From SAR116 cluster bacterium AG-447-A06 (GTDB taxonomy: Bacteria > Pseudomonadota > Alphaproteobacteria > Puniceispirillales > Puniceispirillaceae): a DNA stretch of 64,000 bases. Positions 26,792 to 35,285 of the stretch are shown in pieces. Location: positions 1 to 64,000 of the forward strand of contig QCPZ01000003.1 of NCBI GenBank assembly GCA_003212345.1, written 5' to 3'. The notes beneath the pieces are model-generated. The model searched no databases and was not told where the DNA came from. It saw only the letters and a list, made by a program, of their open reading frames with translations. The translations under genes were made by a program, and so were the position numbers. Within the stretch, counting starts at the first letter, position 1; each line of letters begins with the position of its first letter.

Positions 26792-27712
26792 CTACAACTT
26801 TGTCTCACGAAGGCCGGCATTGGGGCGTATCGATTTTTTCGCTTTTGCTTCTCGTTGAGTGATATAAACGGTTGAGGCAAAAATCACTGTCCCTCCAACC
26901 CAGGTCCACAAACCGGGCCATTCTGCAAAAACGATCCACGCCAGAAAAACTGTAAACGGTAATTTGATAAATTCCAATGGTTGCAGGGCGGTAATATCAA
27001 CAAGCCGAAATGCGCGGGTAAAACATAGATGTGCAATCGTTGCAGTCAATGCCATGGCCCACAAATAGACCCAAGCCTCGAGCGTTGGCCATTGCCAAAC
27101 GCTGATTGCTGGTATCAAGGCTAGCGGTGATTGCATGACAACCATCCATGTTACGATTGCCTCGGGTGTTTCGGTGGCTGTCAGCTTTTTTACAATCAGT
27201 GAAGCCATGGCAATCGAGAGGGTGCTGGCAAGGGCCATCATTGCGCCAAATGAAATTTCGGTAAAACCCGGTTGTAGAATGATAAGCGTGCCAAAAAAAC
27301 CAACGACAATTCCGGCAATACGGCGTGCGCGAATGACTTCTCCAAGGAACAGAACCGCACCAATGGTTACGAACAACGGTCCAGTAAAGCTGAGCGCTGT
27401 CACTTGGGCTAAGGGTATCAAGGTCAACGCGGTAAAGCCGGCAAACATGCCGCCTACATTGATTAGTGCTCTTAAGAAAAATAAATTTGGCTTATTCATG
27501 CGCAGGCTAGACCAACCGGTATGCATGATTAACGGCATTAGTAACATGACGGCAAGCGCATTTCTGAAAAAAACTACCTCTACAACTGGCAGGCTGTTGG
27601 TGGAGAGACGAATAAAAACACTCATGCAAGCAAACATAAACAAAGCCACAATCATAAGGATTGTTGCGCGCATTTGAGGCTTAAGATTTTGAAAGGACGA
27701 TGATAGCGTCAT
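26792..27712 (-). CDS. EamA/DMT-family transporter (1)
   Basis: A 306-residue inner-membrane protein with about ten helices in two repeated EamA halves. MLIVALFMFACMSVFIRLS-like residues begin the first half and GAMMALASTLSIAMASLIVK the second. Such proteins export metabolites or amino acids; the substrate is unknown. It is convergent with pyrC, separated by only 17 bases. Confidence 0.82.
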   Translation of the reverse strand: MTLSSSFQNLKPQMRATILMIVALFMFACMSVFIRLSTNSLPVVEVVFFRNALAVMLLMPLIMHTGWSSLRMNKPNLFFLRALINVGGMFAGFTALTLIPLAQVTALSFTGPLFVTIGAVLFLGEVIRARRIAGIVVGFFGTLIILQPGFTEISFGAMMALASTLSIAMASLIVKKLTATETPEAIVTWMVVMQSPLALIPAISVWQWPTLEAWVYLWAMALTATIAHLCFTRAFRLVDITALQPLEFIKLPFTVFLAWIVFAEWPGLWTWVGGTVIFASTVYITQREAKAKKSIRPNAGLRETKL

Positions 27713-27832
27713 GTATTACCAATTGCGATTCTAACAAGCGAAATATGGGCTTTTCGGTACCGGACTTGAATGCGGGTTGATGTTGAGATTAGGCCTGAAA
27801 CAAAATTTAGGTCAATGGGGATTGCCGCGGGA

Positions 27833-28486
27833 TTACGTCTCACTGCATTTAGCCGCCGCCCATTTTTCTAATATGGCCACATAATCATCATACTCGTTGC
27901 AAACTGATGGGTGAGCAACCAGCGCAGTCTCATAGGTCGTCAATCGGTCCGGTAGCACAAAATCAAAGCCAAGCAAAGTCTGCAAACAGCGCAAAATGGC
28001 AAAGCTGGGTGCAAAACCACAATCAGCAAGGCTAAGTTGGTTTCCCATTAAAAGTGGGGATGGCACAACCATCTGGTTAAACTGATCAAAGCGCTTTTGC
28101 AACAATGTGGCATTTTGGGCGATGAAGTCAGCACTGCGACTAGCCGGAGCCACCTGCGCAAAATACGCTCGCAGTACAGGCTCTATACGAGTGTCGTGAA
28201 AGCGAGACAGGGCACGCGCGATAGCGCGTTTTTGGATGTCTTCTGGCAGCATTGCCGGCTGAGGGTTGAGATCATTTATATATTCGGCAATCGCGTCAGA
28301 CTCGGCTAGAGTAAAGCCATTATGCACCAGAGCTGGAATGGTGCCGGATGGCACAATTTTGCAATAGGCTGAACTGCCATAACCATCGGGCGGGGAAAGA
28401 GTAGTCCATTCAAGTCCCTTATGACGAAGTAGAATACGCGTTTTGCAGCCGTAGCTGCTGACCGCTAGATCATATAAGAAAAGCAT
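27833..28486 (-). CDS. Glutathione S-transferase family protein (1)
   Basis: A 217-residue cytoplasmic protein with a thioredoxin-like N-terminal domain (FLYDLAVSSYGCKTRILLRH) and the glutathione-contact segment SGTIPALVHNGFTLAESDAIAEYI. An all-helical C-terminal domain follows from about residue 85. The Ser/Cys near residues 9-13 is the likely activating residue. The substrate is unknown. Confidence 0.85.
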   Translation of the reverse strand: MLFLYDLAVSSYGCKTRILLRHKGLEWTTLSPPDGYGSSAYCKIVPSGTIPALVHNGFTLAESDAIAEYINDLNPQPAMLPEDIQKRAIARALSRFHDTRIEPVLRAYFAQVAPASRSADFIAQNATLLQKRFDQFNQMVVPSPLLMGNQLSLADCGFAPSFAILRCLQTLLGFDFVLPDRLTTYETALVAHPSVCNEYDDYVAILEKWAAAKCSET

Positions 28487-28518
28487 TGTGCCGCATCTCC
28501 ATCGAGTATGAAATCAGC

Positions 28519-28550
28519 CAAAAAAAGAGAGGCCAACTGTGCCTCTCTTT
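28519..28550 (-). terminator. Intrinsic terminator of the amino-acid binding-protein gene
   Basis: A 10-bp stem (28524-28533 with 28541-28550) with a 7-base loop. On the minus strand it is followed by a run of T residues (28526-28520 overlap). It lies 24 bases beyond the stop of the binding-protein gene. Confidence 0.88.
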
Positions 28551-28573
28551 CGCAGCAATTGATATGTAAACTA

Positions 28574-29362
28574 TTAATTAGATAGCTGCCATTTTCGCCC
28601 AAGCTCGTCAAAAAATCCACGCTCGGTTTTAAGGGCAATCCACGTATTAACATAATTGATCCATACCTGATCACCTTGTGGCAACAGCATTGCAATTGGG
28701 GTTGGCGCCTTTGGAGCTGATACTGGAACCACCATCATTTGCGGATATTTTGCGACTAGCTTATAGGCCTCGACATTTGATGTGATATGAGCATCGGCGC
28801 GCCCCGCAAGCACTTCTTGAAAATCACGGGCTGGAGCCTCAACAATTTTATATTTTGCATTTGGGAAGAACTGTTTAACCTGTTTTTCTTGTGTTGTGCC
28901 AAGGGTAGCGGCAACAGTTACAGATGCTTTGTTCAAATCACTCCAATCGGCATATTTGTCCGAATTCTTCTTCAGTGTCAGCGGCACCGTTGCCAGGGAA
29001 AAATAGCTGTTTGAATAACCAGCAGCTTTCGCACGGCTTGGTGAAATTGAGGCTGAACCAGTCATGTGATATTTGCCAGAGGTTACACCACTGACCAGCG
29101 TTTTCCAGTCAGTCGGTACAAATTCAACTTTAACCCCTAGGTCCTTTGCAAGCGCAGTCATCACATCGATGTCGTATCCCGTGTAGCTATTATTGGCAGG
29201 GTCCTTCATCGTCATTGGGTTCCAGTCCCCGGTTGTGCCAACTTTTAGCACACCGCCGGACAGGATTTCACTCAGAACGCTCGCAGCGTAAGACGGTACG
29301 GCCATGGTTGCGGTTGCAGTGGCAAAGGTAAAAAGGGTGGTTATCATTTTCATGAAGCGCAT
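28574..29362 (-). CDS. Family 3 substrate-binding protein (polar amino acid/cyclohexadienyl type)
   Basis: A periplasmic binding protein of 262 residues with a signal peptide (about 26 residues, ending SYA). Family 3 hallmarks are visible: GGVLKVGTTGDWNPMTMKD, YTGYDIDVMTALAKDLGVKVEFV, and GRADAHITSNVEAY. Residue patterns recall PheC-like cyclohexadienyl dehydratases as well as amino-acid binders, so an enzymatic role is possible. ATG 29362 follows AAGGAG. It is divergent from the ATPase-permease pair at 29616, with which it probably works. Confidence 0.82.
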   Translation of the reverse strand: MRFMKMITTLFTFATATATMAVPSYAASVLSEILSGGVLKVGTTGDWNPMTMKDPANNSYTGYDIDVMTALAKDLGVKVEFVPTDWKTLVSGVTSGKYHMTGSASISPSRAKAAGYSNSYFSLATVPLTLKKNSDKYADWSDLNKASVTVAATLGTTQEKQVKQFFPNAKYKIVEAPARDFQEVLAGRADAHITSNVEAYKLVAKYPQMMVVPVSAPKAPTPIAMLLPQGDQVWINYVNTWIALKTERGFFDELGRKWQLSN

Positions 29363-29522
29363 CAAAAGTCTCCTTGGACTACTTTGTTTTGTTATGGGTC
29401 TTTATTTTATGATTCTGGGTTTATGATAGGCGATTGGCGCTGCAATGCAAGGTTTGAAGCAGGTTTCATGCATATGTCTGATTCGGGGCTAGCCGCTGAC
29501 AGAGGAATCGGCTAAGAACAAG

Positions 29523-29574
29523 AGCGTTAGGGCGCGGCTTACACAGATCCCTTTTGTGATCATCGCCTAACGCT
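29523..29574. promoter_or_regulatory. Hairpin element upstream of the amino-acid ATPase gene
   Basis: A 9-bp perfect inverted repeat, AGCGTTAGG (29523-29531) with CCTAACGCT (29566-29574). A smaller CACA/TGTG pairing sits inside. It lies 42 bases upstream of the ATPase ATG in a divergent promoter region. No T-run follows on the plus strand, so it is more likely a leader structure or operator than a terminator. Confidence 0.4.
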
Positions 29575-29615
29575 GCCCTGTCCGAGGAATATTAATATAA
29601 TAGGTAAACGCCAAT

Positions 29616-30368
29616 ATGACTAGATCCTCTGACAAGCCATTTATTCAGATACAAAGTGTTTCAAAACATTTCGGTCAGTTTTGCGCGCTTGACTCGGTGT
29701 CGCTTGACATAGAACTGGGCCAAAAGCTGGTTATTTGTGGTCCATCTGGCTCAGGAAAATCAACTCTAATTCGGTGTATCAACCGTCTCGAGATTCATGA
29801 AAAAGGTAAAATCTTTATCGATGGCAAAATTGTTGATGGCAGTCCGGCAGGCCAAGACGTTCTACGCAATAACGTCGGTATGGTGTTCCAACAATTTAAT
29901 CTATTTCCTCATTTGACAATTTTAGAAAATCTGATGCTTGGGCCGGTGCGGGCTCGCCAACTTCCCGAGTCCGAAGCTCGCGATCTTGCTATGCAATATC
30001 TTGAGCGGGTCCGCATTCCAGAACAGCTGGATAAATACCCAGCTCAGCTATCGGGTGGTCAACAACAGCGGGTAGCGATTGCCCGTGCACTCTGTATGAT
30101 GCCGAAGATTATGTTGTTCGATGAACCAACATCAGCGCTTGATCCTGAAATGATTGCCGAGGTGCTGGATGTGATCGAAGAACTGGCAGATAGCGGCATG
30201 ACAATGATTTGTGTAACTCATGAAATGGGCTTTGCGCGTCAGGTTGCCGATATGATGTTGTTCATGGATCACGGGAAGATTGTTGAGACCGGGCCACCAA
30301 AAACATTCTTTACCGCGCCAAAAAGTGATCGTTGTAAATTGTTCCTCAGTCAAATTCTAAGACATTAA
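29616..30368 (+). CDS. Polar amino acid ABC transporter ATPase (GlnQ/HisP type)
   Basis: A 250-residue ATPase of the PAO amino-acid importers. Walker A is [10 protein letters not shown], the Q-loop VFQQFNLFPHLTILEN, the signature [15 protein letters not shown], Walker [15 protein letters not shown] and the switch CVTHEMGFA. It is similar throughout to the AapP at 55654 in this window. It is followed 13 bases later by its permease. Confidence 0.93.
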   Translation: MTRSSDKPFIQIQSVSKHFGQFCALDSVSLDIELGQKLVICGPSGSGKSTLIRCINRLEIHEKGKIFIDGKIVDGSPAGQDVLRNNVGMVFQQFNLFPHLTILENLMLGPVRARQLPESEARDLAMQYLERVRIPEQLDKYPAQLSGGQQQRVAIARALCMMPKIMLFDEPTSALDPEMIAEVLDVIEELADSGMTMICVTHEMGFARQVADMMLFMDHGKIVETGPPKTFFTAPKSDRCKLFLSQILRH

Positions 30369-30381
30369 AGGCGGTGCAGCT

Positions 30382-31155
30382 GTGCAGATGAATTTGATAA
30401 AACCCTGTCTTTTCCAGTTGTCATTCTGGCTTCGCCTCGCGGCGCTTTTCAGCCTTTTGTTGCTTGGTGGCTGCGCCGATAACTGGGGTTGGTATGTTGT
30501 GAGTCCAGCGACCGAGACTGGCAGACAAAACCTGGCATTTCTGATTGATGGGCTCTACTACACAATGGCTTTGTCAGTGACTGCAATTTCCATTTCAATA
30601 TGTCTTGGCCTGATTGTAGCCTTGCCAGGCCTTTCAGCGCGGCGTACGCCAAAGACGATTAACCGCGTTTTTGTCGAACTCGTGCGAGCCATTCCTATTC
30701 TGGTGCTAATTTTGTGGGTTTATTATGGGCTGCCACAAGTCGCTGGCATTTCGATTTCGGTGTTCTGGGCGGGTGTGCTGGCTTTGGCCATATCTGATAG
30801 TGCATTTCAGGCTGAAATTTTTCGGGCTGGCATTCAGTCGATTGATCGTGGGCAATATGAAGCGGCGCAATCAATCTCGCTGAATTACCGCAATACTATG
30901 CGGTATGTGATCTTGCCGCAGGCGATAAAGCGTATTTTACCGGCTCTTGGCAATCAGCTAGTCTACATGCTGAAAATGTCTTCACTAGTGTCAGTGATTG
31001 GAATGCAGGAACTTACCCGCCGTGCGAATGAACTGGTCGTTACTGAATATCGGCCATTGGAAATCTATACTATCCTTGTCCTTGAATATCTGGTGGTGAT
31101 TTTAATTGTCTCAGCTGGAGTGCGCTGGCTTGAGCGGCGTCTTGATACAAGCTAG
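30382..31155 (+). CDS. Polar amino acid ABC transporter permease
   Basis: A 257-residue HisM/GlnP-type permease with helices and the EAA loop EIFRAGIQSIDRGQYEAAQS, then ILPQAIKRILPALGNQ. The N-terminus is unusual: LLLLGGC at about residues 26-32 looks like a lipoprotein signal before WGWYVVSP. A single permease gene implies a homodimer. I keep the GTG at 30382, which AAAGGCGG precedes at good spacing; ATG 30388 is an alternative. Confidence 0.88.
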   Translation: MQMNLIKPCLFQLSFWLRLAALFSLLLLGGCADNWGWYVVSPATETGRQNLAFLIDGLYYTMALSVTAISISICLGLIVALPGLSARRTPKTINRVFVELVRAIPILVLILWVYYGLPQVAGISISVFWAGVLALAISDSAFQAEIFRAGIQSIDRGQYEAAQSISLNYRNTMRYVILPQAIKRILPALGNQLVYMLKMSSLVSVIGMQELTRRANELVVTEYRPLEIYTILVLEYLVVILIVSAGVRWLERRLDTS

Positions 31156-31257
31156 TAGCGGGGAAAACTGCCAAAAGGATTCATAGTTGTCTTTCCCACA
31201 ATTTTTGAGTTGAATGTTGTTAACTAAAGTATCGCAAATAATGTTCGGAAAAATCGC

Positions 31258-32043
31258 ATGGCTGATTTGTTGCAAATAACGCACGAGCCGCACGGTATTT
31301 TGCGGTTGACGCTAAATGATCCGGCACGGCGCAACGCTTTGTCTGAAGCCATGCTTGATCATTTGTGGGATGCTATTCAATTGGCAAGTGATGATGCCAG
31401 CGTGCGTGCTGTCATAATTGCGGCAAATGGCCCGGCGTTTTGTGCTGGCCATGATTTGAAGGAACTTACCGCAGGCCGAGCCAATGATGATAAGGGCAAG
31501 GCCTACTTTACGAAGATTATGACCCGTTGTTCATCGGTGATGCAAGCCATTCTTCAGACGCCAAAACCGGTGATTGCTGAAGTAACCGCAACGGCAACAG
31601 CAGCGGGCTGCCAGCTTGTTGCGAGCTGTGATCTTGCCTTTGCATCACCAAGCGCAAAATTCAGCACACCAGGAGTTCACATAGGCCTATTCTGTTCAAC
31701 GCCAATGGTGGCGTTGTCGCGCAACGTTGCGGCCAAACATGCGATGGAGATGCTTTTGACGGGTGACATGATAAGCGCCGAGCGTGCCGCAGATATTGGG
31801 CTATTGAATGCAGTGATTGTCTCGGCTGAACTGGAAAATCATGTGACCAATGTTGCGAAAAAGATTGCCAGTAAATCAGCTGTTACACTTGCAACCGGTA
31901 AGGCTGCCTTTTACGCGCAGCGAGAATTATCAGTTGCTGATGCTTATGATTACGCAGCGCGGGTGATGGTTGAAAACATGCTGCATCGTGATGCGGCTGA
32001 AGGAATTAATGCCTTTATCGAAAAGCGCGACCCGAAATGGTAA
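31258..32043 (+). CDS. Crotonase-family protein (ECHDC3-like), catalytic Glu residues absent
   Basis: A 261-residue enoyl-CoA hydratase/isomerase-fold protein. The CoA-site segments FCAGHDLKEL and AAGCQLVASCDLAFAS are present. At the two positions of the hydratase glutamates I read Gln (in GCQLVASCD) and Gly (in STPGVHIG), so classical enoyl-CoA hydration is doubtful. The pattern is closest to ECHDC3-type proteins. It precedes the acyl-CoA ligase by 31 bases, so the two probably act on the same acyl-CoA. Confidence 0.82.
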   Translation: MADLLQITHEPHGILRLTLNDPARRNALSEAMLDHLWDAIQLASDDASVRAVIIAANGPAFCAGHDLKELTAGRANDDKGKAYFTKIMTRCSSVMQAILQTPKPVIAEVTATATAAGCQLVASCDLAFASPSAKFSTPGVHIGLFCSTPMVALSRNVAAKHAMEMLLTGDMISAERAADIGLLNAVIVSAELENHVTNVAKKIASKSAVTLATGKAAFYAQRELSVADAYDYAARVMVENMLHRDAAEGINAFIEKRDPKW

Positions 32044-32074
32044 AGTGAAGGACTTTTTTAGGGGGTAAATACGA

Positions 32075-33700
32075 ATGACTAATCCATATGATATTGGACT
32101 TGACCAAAATCCAGCCAATTATCAGCCTCTGACGCCGCTGACATTTTTGGAACGCGCAGCCCTTGTTTTCCCAAAACATACGGCGATTATTCATGGTAAG
32201 TTGCGGCGTGATTATGCGGGTCTCTATGCGCGGTGCTGCCAATTTGCCAGTGTGCTCGATCGTGCTGGTCTGGGGCCAGGTGACACAGTGTCTGTGATGC
32301 TGTTAAATACGCCAGCCATGATCGAGGCGCATTACGGAGTACCAATGGCGGGGGCAGTTCTGCATTCGTTGAATACGCGGCTTGATGCGGCTACTATTGC
32401 ATTCCAATTGGATCATGCAGAAGCCAAAATTGTGATCGCCGATGTTGCGCTATTGCCGCGCATGCGCGAAGCATTGGAAATGGCTGAGGGCACTCCGCGC
32501 CTGATTGTATACGATGATGCGGAATATGATGGGCCGAAATCAGCCTACGATGAGACCGAATATGAAGCCTTTATAGCTGATGGCGATGCCGATTTTCTGT
32601 GGAAAATGCCAGCCAATGAATGGGATGCAATCTCAATCAATTACACATCGGGCACAACTGGTGATCCTAAGGGCGTGGTGTATCATCACCGTGGTGCCTA
32701 CTTGCTGGCACAAGGAAATGCCCTCACCGCCTCGATGAAAAAACAGGCTATCTATCTTTGGACTTTACCAATGTTTCATTGCAATGGTTGGTGCTTTCCT
32801 TGGACGATTTCGGCCCTTTCCGGTACGCACGTTTGCCTTCGTGATGTGCGCGCCGACGATATTTGGAAAGCGATTCTGGAACACCGTGTTAGCCATATGT
32901 GCGGGGCACCAATCGTGATGTCGATGGTAGTATCAGGCAAGCCTGAAGACGCAAAGCTGGATTATGAGGTTGAGTTTTTCACCGCCGCTGCCCCACCCCC
33001 CGAAGCGGTATTGGCAGCGATGAAGGATGCTGGATTTAACGTCACGCATCTTTATGGTTTGACTGAAACTTATGGTCCATCAGTGGTCAATGACTGGGAT
33101 CCAAACTGGGATACGTTGGATAATGGAGAACAGGCTGCCTTAAAAGCTCGGCAGGGGGTTCGTTACCTAGCACTAGAAGGGCTTGATGTCGTTGATCCGC
33201 AAAGCTTGGTACCGGTTCCACGTGATGGAGTCAGCATTGGTGAGGTTGTGATGCGCGGTAATGTCGTCATGAAGGGCTATTTTAAAAATGCTGCCTCGAC
33301 CGAACGTGCGTTCGCTGGGGGTTGGTTTCATTCAGGTGATCTTGGTGTTGTACACCCCGATGGCTATATCCAGTTGAAAGACAGATCCAAAGACATCATC
33401 ATCTCGGGTGGTGAAAATATTTCATCCATCGAGGTAGAGGACGCGCTTTATAAACATCCCGTGGTGGACGCGGTTGCCGTCGTGGCTATGCCACATGAAA
33501 AATGGGGCGAAACACCATGCGCCTTCATTGAGTGTGTTAATGGGAAAAGCACGACTAGTGATGAATTGCGCAAATGGTGCCGGCAAAACCTGGCTGGCTT
33601 CAAGGTGCCAAGTGAATTTCGCTTTGAGCCAATTCCAAAAACCTCGACCGGAAAAGTGCAGAAGTTTGCCCTTCGTCAGCGGATTTTAGACAAAAGTTAG
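32075..33700 (+). CDS. AMP-forming acyl-CoA synthetase (DmdB-like)
   Basis: A 541-residue ligase activating a carboxylic acid with ATP and CoA. The core motifs are YTSGTTGDPKGV, LYGLTETYGP, GWFHSGDLGVVHPDGYIQLKDRSKDIIISGGEN (split across residues about 400-435) and catalytic Lys in STGKVQ. The N-terminus (NPANYQPLTPLTFLERAA) and length match the group that contains DmdB, the methylmercaptopropionate-CoA ligase of marine DMSP users. Medium-chain acids are the alternative substrate. GGGGG precedes the start. Confidence 0.85.
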   Translation: MTNPYDIGLDQNPANYQPLTPLTFLERAALVFPKHTAIIHGKLRRDYAGLYARCCQFASVLDRAGLGPGDTVSVMLLNTPAMIEAHYGVPMAGAVLHSLNTRLDAATIAFQLDHAEAKIVIADVALLPRMREALEMAEGTPRLIVYDDAEYDGPKSAYDETEYEAFIADGDADFLWKMPANEWDAISINYTSGTTGDPKGVVYHHRGAYLLAQGNALTASMKKQAIYLWTLPMFHCNGWCFPWTISALSGTHVCLRDVRADDIWKAILEHRVSHMCGAPIVMSMVVSGKPEDAKLDYEVEFFTAAAPPPEAVLAAMKDAGFNVTHLYGLTETYGPSVVNDWDPNWDTLDNGEQAALKARQGVRYLALEGLDVVDPQSLVPVPRDGVSIGEVVMRGNVVMKGYFKNAASTERAFAGGWFHSGDLGVVHPDGYIQLKDRSKDIIISGGENISSIEVEDALYKHPVVDAVAVVAMPHEKWGETPCAFIECVNGKSTTSDELRKWCRQNLAGFKVPSEFRFEPIPKTSTGKVQKFALRQRILDKS

Positions 33701-33833
33701 TCGCATTGGGCCCTTCGCTCTGACGACTTAAATTAAATGACTAATTTCGTATTAACAAGCTGCCTTGTTTTTGTTTGGGACAGGACCCATATCTGCTCCA
33801 CAGGTTAAAGGTTAGTTGTTCGTTAATTTCGGG

Positions 33834-35285
33834 ATGGCGATGTCAGGTCCAATTCATATTCACTGGTTTCGTCAGGACTTAAGGCTTGCCGATAATCCGG
33901 CGTTATCGGCAGCGGCGTCAGCTGGCGCGGTGCTACCAGTTTATATTCTTGATGACATCCACTCAGGCAGTCACCGTATGGGTGAGGCAAGTCGTTGGTG
34001 GCTGCATCATTCTTTGATTGCGCTAGACCAGGCCCTCGGTGGCAAGTTAGTAGTGATGGCCGGTGATCCTGCCGAAATCCTTCCCCAGCTCGCTGTGGCT
34101 ATTTCAGCCAATGCCGTTCACTGGAATCGAGCATACGAGCCGTGGCGTATCACGCGTGATGCCAGGATCAAGGCGCAATGCGCGGACCAAGGGCTCAAGG
34201 CTCAAAGCCATAATGGATCGCTCTTGTGGGAGCCTTGGGAGGTGCTAAAAAAGGATGGAACACCCTATAAGGTTTTTACTCCTTTTTATCGGCGTGGCTG
34301 TCTTGCAGCGGCGCCGCCACGTCCCCCATTGCCGGTTCCGCCTCGTTTAAATATTGCGGAATTGGATAACCATATTGAGGGTGCAAGAGCTATTATCAAG
34401 CTAGCATTATTGCCCAAACACGATTGGAAAGATGGGCTTGCCGCAACTTGGTGCATTGGCGAAATGGCAGCTCATGACCGGCTACATGCCTTTCTCAACG
34501 ATGGGCTTCATGGCTATAAGAATGACCGTAATTTTCCAGCCAAGCCAAATGTATCGCGCCTATCTGCTTATTTGCATTGGGGTGAAATTTCGCCCAATAG
34601 CGTTTGGTACGCCGCCAAGGACCGGATGGATGCGGGTTTTGGTCAAGATGATGATTGTGACCATTTTTTGTCTGAACTTGGCTGGCGTGAATTTTCTTAC
34701 TCCCTCCTATATCACTTTCCTGAACTGCCCAGCAAAAACCTAAACCCGCGGTTTGATAGCTTTGACTGGTGTGATGATCCGGTACTTCTAAATTGCTGGC
34801 AACAGGGACAAACCGGCTACCCAATTGTTGACGCTGGCATGCGTGAGTTGCGGCAAACTGGCTATATGCATAACCGTGTGAGGATGATTGTTGGATCGTT
34901 TCTAGTAAAAAATCTGCGTTTGCACTGGCATCACGGTGAAGCATGGTTTTGGGATTGCCTAGTTGACGCTGACCTGGCAAATAACAGTGCTGGCTGGCAG
35001 TGGATTGCTGGTTGCGGTGCGGATGCAGCTCCTTACTTTCGCATTTTCAACCCAATTACCCAAGGCGAAAAATTTGATGCCGGGGGTGATTATATCCGGC
35101 GTTATGTTCCCGAGCTTGCCAATCTTCCCGACACCTATCTATGCAAGCCTTGGGAGGCGCCAAGCGATATATTGGCAAAGGCTGGAGTAGGACTTGGGAA
35201 AACTTATCCAAATCCTGTCATTGATGTAAAGGCATCGCGTGAGGCAGCATTGGCAGCTTTTTCGGCGTTACGTAACGGATCATGA
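33834..35285 (+). CDS. phrB: Deoxyribodipyrimidine photolyase, class I
   Basis: A DNA repair flavoprotein of about 483 residues that splits cyclobutane pyrimidine dimers with blue light. The antenna domain begins IHWFRQDLRLADNPAL. The FAD domain includes GWREFSYSLLYHFPE, RVRMIVGSFLVKNL and DADLANNSAGWQW, whose Asn points to a photolyase and not a cryptochrome. The start is ATG 33834 or 33840; a TTG at 33816 is unlikely. The stop overlaps the next photolyase gene by 4 bases. Confidence 0.93.
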   Translation: MAMSGPIHIHWFRQDLRLADNPALSAAASAGAVLPVYILDDIHSGSHRMGEASRWWLHHSLIALDQALGGKLVVMAGDPAEILPQLAVAISANAVHWNRAYEPWRITRDARIKAQCADQGLKAQSHNGSLLWEPWEVLKKDGTPYKVFTPFYRRGCLAAAPPRPPLPVPPRLNIAELDNHIEGARAIIKLALLPKHDWKDGLAATWCIGEMAAHDRLHAFLNDGLHGYKNDRNFPAKPNVSRLSAYLHWGEISPNSVWYAAKDRMDAGFGQDDDCDHFLSELGWREFSYSLLYHFPELPSKNLNPRFDSFDWCDDPVLLNCWQQGQTGYPIVDAGMRELRQTGYMHNRVRMIVGSFLVKNLRLHWHHGEAWFWDCLVDADLANNSAGWQWIAGCGADAAPYFRIFNPITQGEKFDAGGDYIRRYVPELANLPDTYLCKPWEAPSDILAKAGVGLGKTYPNPVIDVKASREAALAAFSALRNGS

